Source: Bradyrhizobium sp. 164 (GTDB lineage Bacteria > Pseudomonadota > Alphaproteobacteria > Rhizobiales > Xanthobacteraceae). From it: a stretch of DNA of 64,000 bases. The position numbers were made by a program, and so were the translations under genes. The stretch covers positions 1 to 64,000 of the forward strand of contig NZ_JADPKA010000110.1 of NCBI RefSeq assembly GCF_023073715.1, written 5' to 3'. The notes under the pieces were generated by a model. It ran no database searches, had not been told where the DNA came from, and worked only from the letters and a program-made list of their open reading frames with translations. Positions 32,140 through 40,840 of this stretch are shown piece after piece (position 1 is the first letter of the stretch; every line of letters starts with the position of its first letter).

Positions 32140-32946
32140 TCACACCTTCCTTGCTCTCGTCATCAGATACTGCTGGCGCATCACGTTGTTGCCGGCATCG
32201 AAATATTCCGAGATCAACGCCTCGAACTCGGCGCGGAAGCTCCTGAGCTTGTCCGGCTCGTCCTGATACTGGGCGACGAGCTTGATCAAAGGCCCGATCG
32301 TCGTTTCCATGGTGCGGCGGAAATGCTGCGGGCTGAGTGCGGACGGCGTCATCATGTCCATCTCGAAGGAGAGGTCCTGTGCTTTCCCGGCGAGACGCTC
32401 GGCGACCGTTTTCGGATCGCCCCACAACACCGGCGACGCCACACCCTCGGGCGGCGGCAGATGGCGGCCGATCAGCGCGAACATCCGTCCGACATAGAGA
32501 TGTGGCGGCCAAGTGGAGAAAGCGATGGTGCCGCCGGGCTTCAGCACCCGCAGCATCTCGCCGATTGCAAGGTCCGGACTCGGTGCAAACATGTGGCCGA
32601 ACTGGCTGAGCACCACGTCAAACTCATTGTCGCCATAGGGCAGGCTTTCGGCGTCACCGTCAGCGAAGTCAATATCGAGGTTCACCAGCTGCGCGTGCTC
32701 GCGGGCGCGCTCGATCAGAACCGGCGACAGGTCGAGACCCCTGACCTTCGCACCGCGGCGCGCGGCCGTGATTGCGACCACACCCGTGCCGCATGCGACG
32801 TCGACCAACCTTTGGCCGGCGACAACGCCGGCAAAACCGACCAGCTTGGCGGCGGCCGGTGTGGTGAACACTTCCATCGGGGTGAACAGCGACCAGGCTT
32901 CCTTCTGAACGGCCTTGAAACCTGCAAACGGATCCTGCGCGGTCAT
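32140..32946 (-). CDS. Class I SAM-dependent methyltransferase
   Basis: A 268-residue methyltransferase from ATG 32946 (GGAGAG upstream; the frame extends further without a ribosome site and through a repeat). Motif I is RLVDVACGTGVVAITAARRG, motif II VRGLDLSPVLIERAREHAQL, then DIDFADGDAESLPYGDNEFD and VVLSQFGHMFA (motif III/IV) and EMLRVLKPGGTIAFSTWPPH. These are typical of Ubie/UbiE-like small-molecule methyltransferases. The C-terminal helices (MMTPSALSPQHFRRTMETTI) set acceptor choice, which cannot be read. Single gene. Confidence 0.82.
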   Translation of the reverse strand: MTAQDPFAGFKAVQKEAWSLFTPMEVFTTPAAAKLVGFAGVVAGQRLVDVACGTGVVAITAARRGAKVRGLDLSPVLIERAREHAQLVNLDIDFADGDAESLPYGDNEFDVVLSQFGHMFAPSPDLAIGEMLRVLKPGGTIAFSTWPPHLYVGRMFALIGRHLPPPEGVASPVLWGDPKTVAERLAGKAQDLSFEMDMMTPSALSPQHFRRTMETTIGPLIKLVAQYQDEPDKLRSFRAEFEALISEYFDAGNNVMRQQYLMTRARKV

Positions 32947-33076
32947 GGAACTCTCCTTCTCGAGCTCGATGTTCATGAGGCTGACGACGGACGCCGAAGG
33001 TTCAACGCGCTCACCGAAACCTTCTTCCCGTATGGTCCGCCTTGTCCGTCCATCCATGCAAGGCTCCGCGGCACGA

Positions 33077-33115
33077 GGAACGTGGATGCGCGGGACAAGC
33101 CCGGGAATGACGATC
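33077..33115. repeat. Short interspersed rhizobial element (partial)
   Basis: GAACGTGGATGCGCGGGACA then AGCCCGGGAATGACGATCC is a known-looking rhizobial intergenic fragment (it often reads GTGGATGGCCGGGTCAAGCC elsewhere). Only one copy is in this window, so the call rests on recall. Confidence 0.35.
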
Positions 33116-33172
33116 CCACTGCAACAGCCTAACCCCGCGCGGGCCCGCGCTACAGGCTCAATAGATCGAAGG

Positions 33173-34300
33173 CTATTGCACGAGATCGGCAACGGTGGTG
33201 GCGGCTTTCAGGCCGGTGCCGGTGAGGACGGCGACCGTGGTCTCGTTCGCCTTGATGGCGCCGGCAGCGGACAGTTTTTCCAGCGCGGCAGCCGCGCTGG
33301 CGCTGGTCGGCTCGGCAAACAATCCTTGCCGTGCAAGACGCCGCAGGGCAGCAACGATCTCGTCCTCGGTGAGCGCGACGGTGCCGCCGCCGCTTTCGCG
33401 CAAGGCGCCGATGATCTCGCGCAGGCGCAGCGGATTCTTGATGGCGGTGCCTTCGGCGATGGTCTTGTGCACCTCGCGCGCGACAGGCGTATCGACGCCG
33501 GCCTGGAAGCTTGCATCGATCGGCGAGCAATTTTGCGGCTGCGCCGCGAACAGGCGCGGCAGCTTTGTGATCTGGCCGGCTTTGCGCAGCTCCCGGAAGC
33601 CGAAGGCGCAACCGAGCAGGCTGCTGCCGGCACCGACCGGGACGATGACGTTGTCGGGCGCGTGGAAGCCGAGGTCCTCCCAGATCTCATAGGCGAGCGA
33701 TTTGGTGCCTTCGAGGAAAAACGGCTGCCAATTGTGGCTGGCGTAGAACGTCTGGTGCGACTGGCGGATCGCCTCGGCCTCCGATTCCTCGCGCGGGCCA
33801 TCGACGAGCTGCACCGCGGCGCCATAGGCGCGCACCTGCGCGATCTTGGCCGGTGAGGTCGAGGCAGGCGCGAGGATCTTCACGCGCATGCCGCCGGCGG
33901 CACCCAGCCCGGCCATGGACGAGCCGCCATTGCCTGAGGAATCCTCCAGCACCGCATTGATGCCGATCTGGCGCAGGAAGGACAGCATCACGGAAGAGCC
34001 ACGGTCCTTGAAGCTGCCGGTCGGGTTGAACCATTCGAGCTTGAACAGCGGCCGCAGTTCGCCCCAATCCTGCTGGACCAGGGGCGTGCAGCCCTCGCCG
34101 AGCGTGATCGGCTTTGCGATCTCGACCGGGAGCGCCGCCCGGTAACGCCAGAGCGATCGCATGCGGCCATCGATGTCTTCGCGCGACATGCCGGCGCCCG
34201 GCGTCACCAGCAACGGCGTGCGCTCGTCCGAGCACCAGCGCGGCCGGTCCAGCGGATAGAGTTGTCCGTTGCGGGGGTCGATGTAGCTGGCGGCGGGCAT
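33173..34300 (-). CDS. Threonine-synthase-like PLP enzyme (fold type II)
   Basis: A 375-residue PLP enzyme. GGAG six bases before ATG 34300 supports the start. The PLP lysine is in FKLEWFNPTGSFKDRGSSVM (NPTGSFKDRG, about residues 92-101) and the Asn/phosphate loop in VLEDSSGNGGSSMAGLGAAG (SGNGGSS). VPVGAGSSLLGCAFGFRELR (PVGAGSSLLG) is the phosphate-binding glycine loop. The closest family is threonine synthase (ThrC short form), with diaminopropionate ammonia-lyase or cysteate synthase as alternatives. It is divergent from the GTP-cyclohydrolase-like gene and not part of a thr operon, so housekeeping ThrC is doubtful. Confidence 0.75.
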   Translation of the reverse strand: MPAASYIDPRNGQLYPLDRPRWCSDERTPLLVTPGAGMSREDIDGRMRSLWRYRAALPVEIAKPITLGEGCTPLVQQDWGELRPLFKLEWFNPTGSFKDRGSSVMLSFLRQIGINAVLEDSSGNGGSSMAGLGAAGGMRVKILAPASTSPAKIAQVRAYGAAVQLVDGPREESEAEAIRQSHQTFYASHNWQPFFLEGTKSLAYEIWEDLGFHAPDNVIVPVGAGSSLLGCAFGFRELRKAGQITKLPRLFAAQPQNCSPIDASFQAGVDTPVAREVHKTIAEGTAIKNPLRLREIIGALRESGGGTVALTEDEIVAALRRLARQGLFAEPTSASAAAALEKLSAAGAIKANETTVAVLTGTGLKAATTVADLVQ

Positions 34301-34681
34301 GGCAGTCTCCAAGGCGAGGCGATCCTACGGTTGGGCTGAGTCAGGTTTTGTCGAGAACGTGTCGTCCGCACAGCCAGACCATTCGGCACCCCTTGAAAAC
34401 ACGAAAATTGGAAATATTTCAATCTCTTAAACTGGCCGCACAGGCAGAGCGGCCGGGTCCGCCAACGCGGGCGCGCGGTGCCAAAGGCGGCGCTGCTGGC
34501 GCGTTGACGACGGGAATTAGGCACGAAGGGGCTCTGCCCGCCCGGCACGATTAACTTGTCTGTCGTGCCTCGCCGCTACAATATGTCGGATTGAGCTCGC
34601 GTCGCCGGTGTCCTCGACTGGCAACGCGACCGAGCCAGGCCCGTCCGAGCGGCGGGCCGTTGGCTTTTTGGGAGCCTGGAC
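34301..34681. other. Intergenic region between divergent genes
   Basis: About 380 bases with no supported gene. It should hold both promoters. GGGAGCCTGGAC just before 34,682 is the ribosome site of the plus-strand gene. A run of the type AATTGGAAATATTTCAAT (34,408-34,425) is AT-rich and imperfectly palindromic, a possible regulatory site. Confidence 0.4.
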
Positions 34682-35938
34682 ATGAGCCGCGCGAACCGTA
34701 CCGACCACATCCGCCTGACCTCCCATCCGGAGCCGGGCCGGAAGGCCGCCTTCCCGATCCATTGGGGCGCCACTGAGGCGCGCGCCCGGGGTCCGATCAT
34801 CGGCACGGTGTCGCGCGCTGGGGATCGTAACGTGATCGGCAGCCATGGCGGATCCTACGCGATGTACCGGGCGCTCGCAGTGTCCGCGGGCGCGCTCGAT
34901 CCGATCCGGCGTCCTGACCTCACCAACACGTTTCCCGCCGCGACCATTGGCCCGTTCCCGCAATGGAATGATCCCACGAAAATCGTCGCGCTCGATCCGT
35001 GGGGGCATCTCGTTGCGGAAAACTTCCGCCAGGAGATCGCCGAGGGCTTCGACATCAGGCCGAGCATCGCGGTAACCCGCGCGCGACTGGACCTCCCGGA
35101 GATCCGCGAGGCGCTGGCGGCAAACCGGCTACGCGCCGACGGCGAGGTCGTGCACGCCAATGGCAGCGTGTCGGTGGTGAAGATCGCGATCGATCCGGTG
35201 TGGTACCTGCCGGGCCTCGCGACTCGCTTCGGCACCGGCGAGACCGAGCTGCGGCGCACGCTGTTCGAGCAGACCGCCGGCATGTTCCCGGAGCTGGTGA
35301 CGCGGCCGGACATGAAAGTGTTCCTGCCGCCGATCGGCGGCACCACGGTGTACTTGTTCGGCGATGTGACAAAGCTGCCGGACCACCGCACCAAGATCAC
35401 CTGCCGCGTGCATGACGAGTGCAACGGCTCGGACGTGTTCGGATCCGACATCTGCACCTGCCGGCCCTATTTGATTCACGGCATCGAGGAATCCGCGCGC
35501 GGCGCGCAGGAGGGCGGGCTCGGACTCGTCGTCTACAATCGCAAGGAAGGCCGTGCGCTCGGCGAGGTCACCAAATTCCTGGTCTACAACGCGCGCAAGC
35601 GCCAGGAGGATGGCGACGCGGCCGCGGCCTATTTCGAGCGCACCGAATGCGTCGCCGGCGTGCAGGACGCGCGCTTCCAGCAATTGATGCCGGATACGAT
35701 TCACTGGCTCGGCTTGACCCGCATCGACCGCTTCCTGTCGATGAGCGACATGAAATACGACGCGCTGACCTCGCAAGGCATCGACATCGTCGAGCGCGTG
35801 CCGATCCCGCCGGAGCTCATTCCCGCCGACGCCTATGTCGAAATCGCCGCGAAGAAGGCCGCCGGCTATTATTCGACCGAAATCGCGCCGGAGAAGGACG
35901 TCAACGACGTGGTCGGGCGTTCGCTGGAAAAATACTGA
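34682..35938 (+). CDS. urc1: GTP cyclohydrolase II-like protein of uracil catabolism (URC1-type)
   Basis: A 418-residue protein with a RibA-like core and a long N-terminal extension. The zinc ligands are in CRVHDECNGSDVFGSDICTC (spacing Cys-x10-Cys-x-Cys) and the catalytic segment is LVVYNRKEGRALGEVTKFLV (REGR-like KEGR). The N-terminus (GSHGGSYAMYRALAVSAGAL, IGPFPQWNDPTKIVALDPWG) is not in riboflavin RibA. It is 7 bases from a DUF1688 gene and close to a uracil phosphoribosyltransferase gene. That trio matches the URC pathway (URC1, URC4, URC6) known from yeast and seen in bacteria, degrading uracil by way of UMP. Riboflavin use is less likely. Confidence 0.82.
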   Translation: MSRANRTDHIRLTSHPEPGRKAAFPIHWGATEARARGPIIGTVSRAGDRNVIGSHGGSYAMYRALAVSAGALDPIRRPDLTNTFPAATIGPFPQWNDPTKIVALDPWGHLVAENFRQEIAEGFDIRPSIAVTRARLDLPEIREALAANRLRADGEVVHANGSVSVVKIAIDPVWYLPGLATRFGTGETELRRTLFEQTAGMFPELVTRPDMKVFLPPIGGTTVYLFGDVTKLPDHRTKITCRVHDECNGSDVFGSDICTCRPYLIHGIEESARGAQEGGLGLVVYNRKEGRALGEVTKFLVYNARKRQEDGDAAAAYFERTECVAGVQDARFQQLMPDTIHWLGLTRIDRFLSMSDMKYDALTSQGIDIVERVPIPPELIPADAYVEIAAKKAAGYYSTEIAPEKDVNDVVGRSLEKY

Positions 35939-35945
35939 TCGCGCG

Positions 35946-37184
35946 ATGGCGGAGGCTTTGGAACGAGAGGCGCGCGCGCTGCTCACTGCAGCGGCGGTTC
36001 GCGCGCGGGCCGCGCAGATGCTCGAGATCGGCCTCGCCGGCGGCCTCCAGCATTTCACGATCGATCTCGGCCGCATGGACGGCGTCGCGCAGGCCGTGCT
36101 CGCGGTGACGCGCAAGGCCTATCCGAGGCTGGACATTCCCTTCCATGCACGATGGCGGCATTTCGTGCTTGGCGGCGTCGATCGCTGGGCGGAGCTCGCG
36201 GACGCTACGTCCTGGCCGGATCGCGCGGCGCGGGCGCGCGCGGAGTTCGACCTCGCCATCGTCAGCGTGCTGCTCGATGCCGGCGCGGGTGCGGCGTGGC
36301 GATATCGCGACGCGGTGACAGGAGAAAGCATCGGCCGGTCCGAGGGGCTTGCGATCGCAAGCCTCGATATGTTTGCGGGCGGCCTTTTCTCGCGCGATCC
36401 CGGCGCGCCGTTCAGGGCCGATGCGGACGTGCTTGCAAGGCTGCCGCGCGACAGGCTCACATCCGCCTTTCAGGTCGGCGATGCCAATCCACTGCTTGGA
36501 CTGGAAGGGCGCACGGATCTGCTGCGCCGTCTGGGCAAGCTGGTCGCAGAGCGTTCGGAGGTATTCGGTTTGAACGATACGCCGCGGCCGGGCGGCCTGT
36601 TCGATCACATCGCGGCGCAAGCTGTGGGCGGCGCGCTTCCCGCGCCCGCCATCCTCTCCGCGGTGCTGGACCAGCTCGGACCAATCTGGCCGTCGCGGCT
36701 GGAACTCGCGGGCATTCCGCTTGGCGATTGCTGGCATCACCCGGCGATCGAGGCGGACGACGCCACCGCCGGTCTCGTACCGCTGCACAAGTTGTCGCAA
36801 TGGCTGAGCTATTCGCTCATCGAGCCGCTCCAGCGCGCAGGCTTCGAAGTGACCGACATCGACGGCCTGACCGGGCTCGCCGAATACCGCAATGGCGGCC
36901 TGTTCGTCGATCACGAAGTGCTGCGTCTGCGCGATGCCGCGGATGCCGCGCGCGCGCATGCCGTGGATTCGCTGCTCGTCGTCGAGTGGCGCGCGCTCAC
37001 CGTCGCCCTGCTGGACCGGCTGGCAGAGCGCATCCGCGCCAAGCTCGACCGCACGCCTCAGACGTTACCGCTCGCCAGCATTCTAGAGGGCGGCACCTGG
37101 GCCGCGGGCCGCGCGATCGCCTTCGCACGCCGTCCGGACGGTTCGCCGCCGCTCAAAGTGATCAGCGACGGCACGGTTTTTTAA
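35946..37184 (+). CDS. urc4: DUF1688 protein, URC4-type (uracil catabolism)
   Basis: A 412-residue protein starting 8 bases after the stop of the upstream gene. AALLTAAAVRARAAQMLEIG-like start, then GLAGGLQHFTIDLGRMDGVA, FHARWRHFVLGGVDRWAELA, DLAIVSVLLDAGAGAAWRYR and GRSEGLAIASLDMFAGGLFS are the DUF1688 blocks; SQWLSYSLIEPLQRAGFEVT and EYRNGGLFVDHEVLRLRD follow. DUF1688 is the URC4 family, required for uracil breakdown in yeast with unknown chemistry. Being adjacent to the URC1-like gene and upp is strong support for the pathway. A palindromic repeat, then upp, follows. No membrane segments, so cytoplasmic. Confidence 0.85.
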   Translation: MAEALEREARALLTAAAVRARAAQMLEIGLAGGLQHFTIDLGRMDGVAQAVLAVTRKAYPRLDIPFHARWRHFVLGGVDRWAELADATSWPDRAARARAEFDLAIVSVLLDAGAGAAWRYRDAVTGESIGRSEGLAIASLDMFAGGLFSRDPGAPFRADADVLARLPRDRLTSAFQVGDANPLLGLEGRTDLLRRLGKLVAERSEVFGLNDTPRPGGLFDHIAAQAVGGALPAPAILSAVLDQLGPIWPSRLELAGIPLGDCWHHPAIEADDATAGLVPLHKLSQWLSYSLIEPLQRAGFEVTDIDGLTGLAEYRNGGLFVDHEVLRLRDAADAARAHAVDSLLVVEWRALTVALLDRLAERIRAKLDRTPQTLPLASILEGGTWAAGRAIAFARRPDGSPPLKVISDGTVF

Positions 37185-37186
37185 TA

Positions 37187-37331
37187 ACCCTCTCCCCTTG
37201 TGGGAGAGGTGGCTTCGCGAAGGGCGAAGCCGGGTGAGGGTTGTCTCCGCGGGCACATCTCTCATCGAAGTTCGTGGAGACGACCCCTCATCCGGCGCTT
37301 CGCGCCACCTTCTCCCACAAGGGGAGAAGGG
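37187..37331. repeat. Intergenic palindromic repeat inside uracil cluster
   Basis: Arms CCCTCTCCCCTTGTGGGAGA and TTCTCCCACAAGGGGAGAAG face each other; the inner parts GGTGGCTTCGCGAAGGGCGA and CCTCATCCGGCGCTTCGCGC also match inversely. The element is nearly repeated at 54,031-54,183. Here it separates urc4 and upp, so read-through or mRNA processing may depend on it. Confidence 0.8.
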
Positions 37332-37351
37332 AAGAAGAAGAGCATCCCATC

Positions 37352-37981
37352 ATGGAAGGCGTCACGATCGTCGATCATCCGCTGGTGCAGCACAAGCTGA
37401 CGCTAGTCCGGGACAAGTCCATCTCGACCAAGTCGTTTCGCGAGCTGATCAAGGAAATCGGCATGCTGCTGTGCTACGAGGTGACGCGCGACCTACCGCT
37501 CGCCGACACGGTCATCGAGACGCCGCTGGCAACGATGCACTCGGCCAAGATCGCCGGCAAGAAGCTGGTGTTCGTGCCGATGCTGCGCGCCGGCACCACC
37601 TTCGTCGACGGCATGATGGATCTGGTGCCGACCGCGCGCGTCGCCCATATCGGGCTCTACCGCGAGCCGCACAGCTTTGCCGCGGTCGAGTATTTCTTCA
37701 AATCGCCGTCCGATCTCGGCGAACGGCTCGCGATCGTGGTGACGCCCGTGGTCGCCACCGCCAACACGGCCGTCGCGGCCATCGACCGGCTGAAGGAACG
37801 CGGCGCCAGGGACATCCGCCTCGCCTGCCTGATCGCCGCGCCGGAAGGCCTCGAGCGCCTGCGCGGACTGCACCCGGACGTTCCGATCTGGACGGCCGCG
37901 GTGGACGAAGGCCTCGACGAGAATGGCTTCATCCTGCCCGGCCTTGGCGACGCCGGCGACCGCGCTTACGGAACGCGGTAA
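37352..37981 (+). CDS. upp: Uracil phosphoribosyltransferase, divergent PRPP loop
   Basis: A 209-residue enzyme making UMP from uracil and PRPP. VTIVDHPLVQHKLTLVRDKS then ISTKSFRELIKEIGMLLCYE is a standard UPRT start; MLRAGTTFVDGMMDLVPTAR and CLIAAPEGLERLRGLHPDVP, FILPGLGDAGDRAYGT close it. The PRPP loop, however, reads IVVTPVVATANTAVAAIDRL where E. coli has DPMLATGGS: Asp to Thr, Gly-Gly to Asn-Thr region. A canonical upp may exist elsewhere in the genome; this copy is probably the URC pathway form (URC6-like). Start 37352 follows an AG-rich stretch. Activity with an altered loop is unproven. Confidence 0.82.
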   Translation: MEGVTIVDHPLVQHKLTLVRDKSISTKSFRELIKEIGMLLCYEVTRDLPLADTVIETPLATMHSAKIAGKKLVFVPMLRAGTTFVDGMMDLVPTARVAHIGLYREPHSFAAVEYFFKSPSDLGERLAIVVTPVVATANTAVAAIDRLKERGARDIRLACLIAAPEGLERLRGLHPDVPIWTAAVDEGLDENGFILPGLGDAGDRAYGTR

Positions 37982-38048
37982 GTGCTACGCGCACATTAGG
38001 AACAGCTTCCGTCGCGCGATGTTCTCCTGCTCTAGCATGGAGAGCACG

Positions 38049-38261
38049 ATGACCTATCAGAATGATGACCGCAGGACTGACCGTGCGCGCCGCAACAGCC
38101 CGGTCGGCTGGGCGATCGGCGCCATCTTCGTGATCGCCGTGGTCGCAGCCATCTTCTTCTACAATGGGCGCGAGGTCGGTCAGCAGACCACGACATCCAG
38201 CCCGAACAACGCGCCGAACGTCACCACTGGCTCGAACCCGCCGGCGGCGCCGGCGAAGTAA
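38049..38261 (+). CDS. Small single-span membrane protein
   Basis: A 70-residue protein from ATG 38049 (GGAG six bases before). MTYQNDDRRTDRARRNSPVG is a charged cytoplasmic lead, WAIGAIFVIAVVAAIFFY (about 21-38) the membrane helix and a Thr/Asn/Pro-rich tail (QQTTTSSPNNAPNVTTGSNP) probably periplasmic. Positive residues before the helix support N-in topology. No family name; common in rhizobia. It faces the M48 gene end-to-end, 11 bases apart. Confidence 0.65.
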   Translation: MTYQNDDRRTDRARRNSPVGWAIGAIFVIAVVAAIFFYNGREVGQQTTTSSPNNAPNVTTGSNPPAAPAK

Positions 38262-38272
38262 CCCCCGGCGGC

Positions 38273-39385
38273 TCACACCTTTCCGCTGCCGCAAATCGCC
38301 TTCAGCGCCCGCCACTCCTTGTCCGTCAGCAGCGGCGGGCCGCTGGCAGGGCGATCTTCCTTGGTCATGCGCGCAAGACGGTCTTCGGTCAGCGGATGGC
38401 TGGCGAGGATCGTCATGAGACCGGAGCCGCCTTCCTTGCCGGTGATGCGGAACATCAGCTCGGCCGCGGGTTTGGGCGAGCGGCCGAGTGCGTGCATGAC
38501 GTCGATGGCGAAGGTGTCGGCGCCGGTCTCGGCCTCGCGCGAATAGGAGGCTTCGACCACGCTGCGCGAGGCGAAGATCACGGCCGAGGAGCCGGTGACG
38601 TCGCCGAACAACAGGCCGATCAGGAACGAGGTGCCACCGTTGTAGATCAGGCCGCGCATGTTGTCGTGATGCTTGAGATGGCCGAGCTCGTGCGCGAGGA
38701 TGCCGGCGAGCTCGTCGGGGCTTTCAGCCTTGTCGAGCAGGCCCTTCAGCACGAACACTTTGCCGCCCGGGAGCGCGAACGCGTTCGGCACCGAACTCGG
38801 CAGCACGCCGGCCGTCATGGAATCGTCGTCGAGGCCGGCGGCATCGCGCAGACGGTTGACGAGCTTTGTGAACGCGGCCTTGCCTGCGGGATCTTCGCAG
38901 GCGCTGCGGCCGAAAATGGTCTTCACCTGGACCTCGGACGCATCGCCAATGCGGCGCTCGATCGGTTTCGGCACGAGCGGCGCGAGCCGATCGGCGGCGA
39001 GCGGTACGCCGAACAGCACGACGCAGACGATGGAGACGGCGGCGGCCACCGACCAGCCGACGATCCTCGCGACACCACGGCGCGTGGTCTGGCGCTCGTC
39101 GAGGCGCAAGCATCGCGCGGTTAGATCGGCTGCGAGCGCGGCATCACGGACCTCGAGCCGCGCGAGTGGCGGCGCGGATGTCGAAGCCAGACGCAAAACC
39201 CCGGCCGGGCTGTCGGCGCGGCGGATATCGGCATAGGCCCAGCGAACGGGCGCTTCGCCGTCCTCGGCGATCTCTAGGGCGTCACCGAGCGTCAGCGTCA
39301 CCTGACGCCTGCGGCTCGAGACACCGTCGAAGAAGATCGCCGGCTTTGCGGACTGCGCGGGGACCTCGGTCAACAACTCACTCAC
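38273..39385 (-). CDS. M48-family metallopeptidase, membrane-bound
   Basis: A 370-residue protein with GTG start 39385, two bases after the DUF898 stop, so coupled to it. The zinc site is HELGHLKHHDN (HExxH); the third ligand would be Glu in SYSREAETGADTFAIDVMHA. One hydrophobic helix (IVGWSVAAAVSIVCVVLFGV, about 107-126) precedes the protease part and RLRDAAGLDDDSMTAGVLPS. The N-terminal part has a DUF-like beta domain (QVTLTLGDALEIAEDGEAPV). M48 proteases of this type act in envelope quality control (BepA/HtpX relatives). The pair with DUF898 (YjgN) is recurrent in proteobacteria as I recall. Confidence 0.85.
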   Translation of the reverse strand: MSELLTEVPAQSAKPAIFFDGVSSRRRQVTLTLGDALEIAEDGEAPVRWAYADIRRADSPAGVLRLASTSAPPLARLEVRDAALAADLTARCLRLDERQTTRRGVARIVGWSVAAAVSIVCVVLFGVPLAADRLAPLVPKPIERRIGDASEVQVKTIFGRSACEDPAGKAAFTKLVNRLRDAAGLDDDSMTAGVLPSSVPNAFALPGGKVFVLKGLLDKAESPDELAGILAHELGHLKHHDNMRGLIYNGGTSFLIGLLFGDVTGSSAVIFASRSVVEASYSREAETGADTFAIDVMHALGRSPKPAAELMFRITGKEGGSGLMTILASHPLTEDRLARMTKEDRPASGPPLLTDKEWRALKAICGSGKV

Positions 39386-39388
39386 AGC

Positions 39389-40543
39389 TCAGAATCCCGC
39401 AACATCCAGTCCATCGGCAAAACCTTCGCCGAGCGCGCCAGCGAGCTCGCCGCTGCCGCGCACATCCGCGGCGGCCGCGATGTTGTGCACCTCGACGTTC
39501 TCCAGCACCTTGGCCCAGAGATCGCGCTGGAGATAGACGCGCATGATGATGTTGACGGCAAGGGCGAGCGCGAAATAGCCGATCACCATCATCACCAGCA
39601 TCGGGATGCTCTTGGCAGCATTGTCCGGGCCGAACACCTCCTCCACCGGAACGCCGCTCAGGGTGACGACGAGCATGGTGGCGCCGCCAAGATAGGCGGC
39701 AAAAGCCATCGAGAGCAGCAGCCACCAGCCGATCACCTTCCAGTACAGGCCGTAGAAGGCGTCATGAGGCAGCCGCGAGGACAGGCTGACGCCGCCGATA
39801 CGGATGCCGTCGAGCCACCAGCGCCATTCGCGCGCCTTGAACTCGGCATAGAAGAACGGTGCGAGCGGGAAGATCACCAGGACGATCGGGCTGAGCAGCC
39901 ACAGCCACCAGCCGCGCTTGAAGAACGTCCAGCCGTCGCCTTCGAAATCGCCGGTGAGATCGCCGTAATGGGTGTGCTGCATCTTGTAGCGTTCGAGCGC
40001 AGCCTCACGCCAGGGCAGCGCCAGGCCGAGCGTCAGAAACACGAGCAAGCCCCACAGCATGGCACGGAACGAATAGGCCCAGCCCGAGCCGTCCATCCAG
40101 AACCGCACGCCGCGCCAGGCCGTGCGCGTCAGGCGATAGCGGCGCGCGCGAAAAATCGCGAACTGGCCGAAGGCATAGAAGGCGATGAAGAGCGGCGCCG
40201 AGGCAAAGCCCTGCCAGCGTTCGAACTCGATGCCGACAAGGAAATACGCGAGATAGATCGGCACCAGGATCGCAAGTGCGAACAGGAAGCCGACCAAAAG
40301 CTCCTTACCACGTCCGGTGTATTCGGCTGCATCGCCGTCGATCGCGGTGTTGGTCCACAGATGACGGCGGATGTCGGTGACGAGCCAGAACCGGTAGAAG
40401 CCGAAGGTGACGAGCTCGAGCATGGCACCCCTGGTGACCAGCTTGCGGAATTCGGGGCGGCTGCCGGTGAAATCGACCCGCATCGGCGGCAGCGGCGGCG
40501 GTATGGGTTCGGAGCCGGTGGGGGCCCATTGCATGTCGTTCAC
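39389..40543 (-). CDS. DUF898 (YjgN-like) polytopic membrane protein
   Basis: A protein of about 384 residues with six or so membrane helices. TGSRPEFRKLVTRGAMLELV then TFGFYRFWLVTDIRRHLWTN is the DUF898 opening repeat (F.G...E.....LLL..TLGxYxFW...RxYLW.N), and AWRGVRFWMDGSGWAYSFRA another. GTG 40543 is preferred because GAGG is eight bases before; TTG 40579 and ATG 40534 are other options. Helices include LLVGFLFALAILVPIYLAYF and MLVVTLSGVPVEEV-flanking segments. Function unknown. First gene of the operon with the M48 protease. Confidence 0.78.
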   Translation of the reverse strand: MNDMQWAPTGSEPIPPPLPPMRVDFTGSRPEFRKLVTRGAMLELVTFGFYRFWLVTDIRRHLWTNTAIDGDAAEYTGRGKELLVGFLFALAILVPIYLAYFLVGIEFERWQGFASAPLFIAFYAFGQFAIFRARRYRLTRTAWRGVRFWMDGSGWAYSFRAMLWGLLVFLTLGLALPWREAALERYKMQHTHYGDLTGDFEGDGWTFFKRGWWLWLLSPIVLVIFPLAPFFYAEFKAREWRWWLDGIRIGGVSLSSRLPHDAFYGLYWKVIGWWLLLSMAFAAYLGGATMLVVTLSGVPVEEVFGPDNAAKSIPMLVMMVIGYFALALAVNIIMRVYLQRDLWAKVLENVEVHNIAAAADVRGSGELAGALGEGFADGLDVAGF

Positions 40544-40840
40544 GGCGGCAACCTCGGGGTGCGGATCTGTGACGGCCAAACTATAGATCAGAGGTTAGTC
40601 GATCCCAAGATAACCGGGTTCGATTTACCTCGATTCCAGTTGGTTTCTTGCACGATCCCCCACTGAGCGGCGTGCGGGAGGTCACGTTCGCGTGCCAGCG
40701 TGACGTCCGTCCGACGCTCTCGGGAAGGTTGGATGTGGCAAAACTCTCCTTGCCCCGGCGCAGACAACCGGCTGTAATTGCAAATCAAATACCGCAGCGC
40801 AGAATTCAACGACGCGCGGTTCACGACAGGGAGAGCGGTC
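40544..40840. other. Intergenic region between divergent genes
   Basis: About 300 bases between DUF898 (minus) and the P450 tandem (plus). GGGAGAGCGGTC at 40,829-40,840 is the ribosome site of the first P450. No operator recognised. Confidence 0.35.

Noticed and set aside
39485..40666. 393-codon plus-strand frame opposite DUF898
   Set aside because: It is His/Glu/Gln-rich antisense translation of membrane-protein codons, with no start signal.
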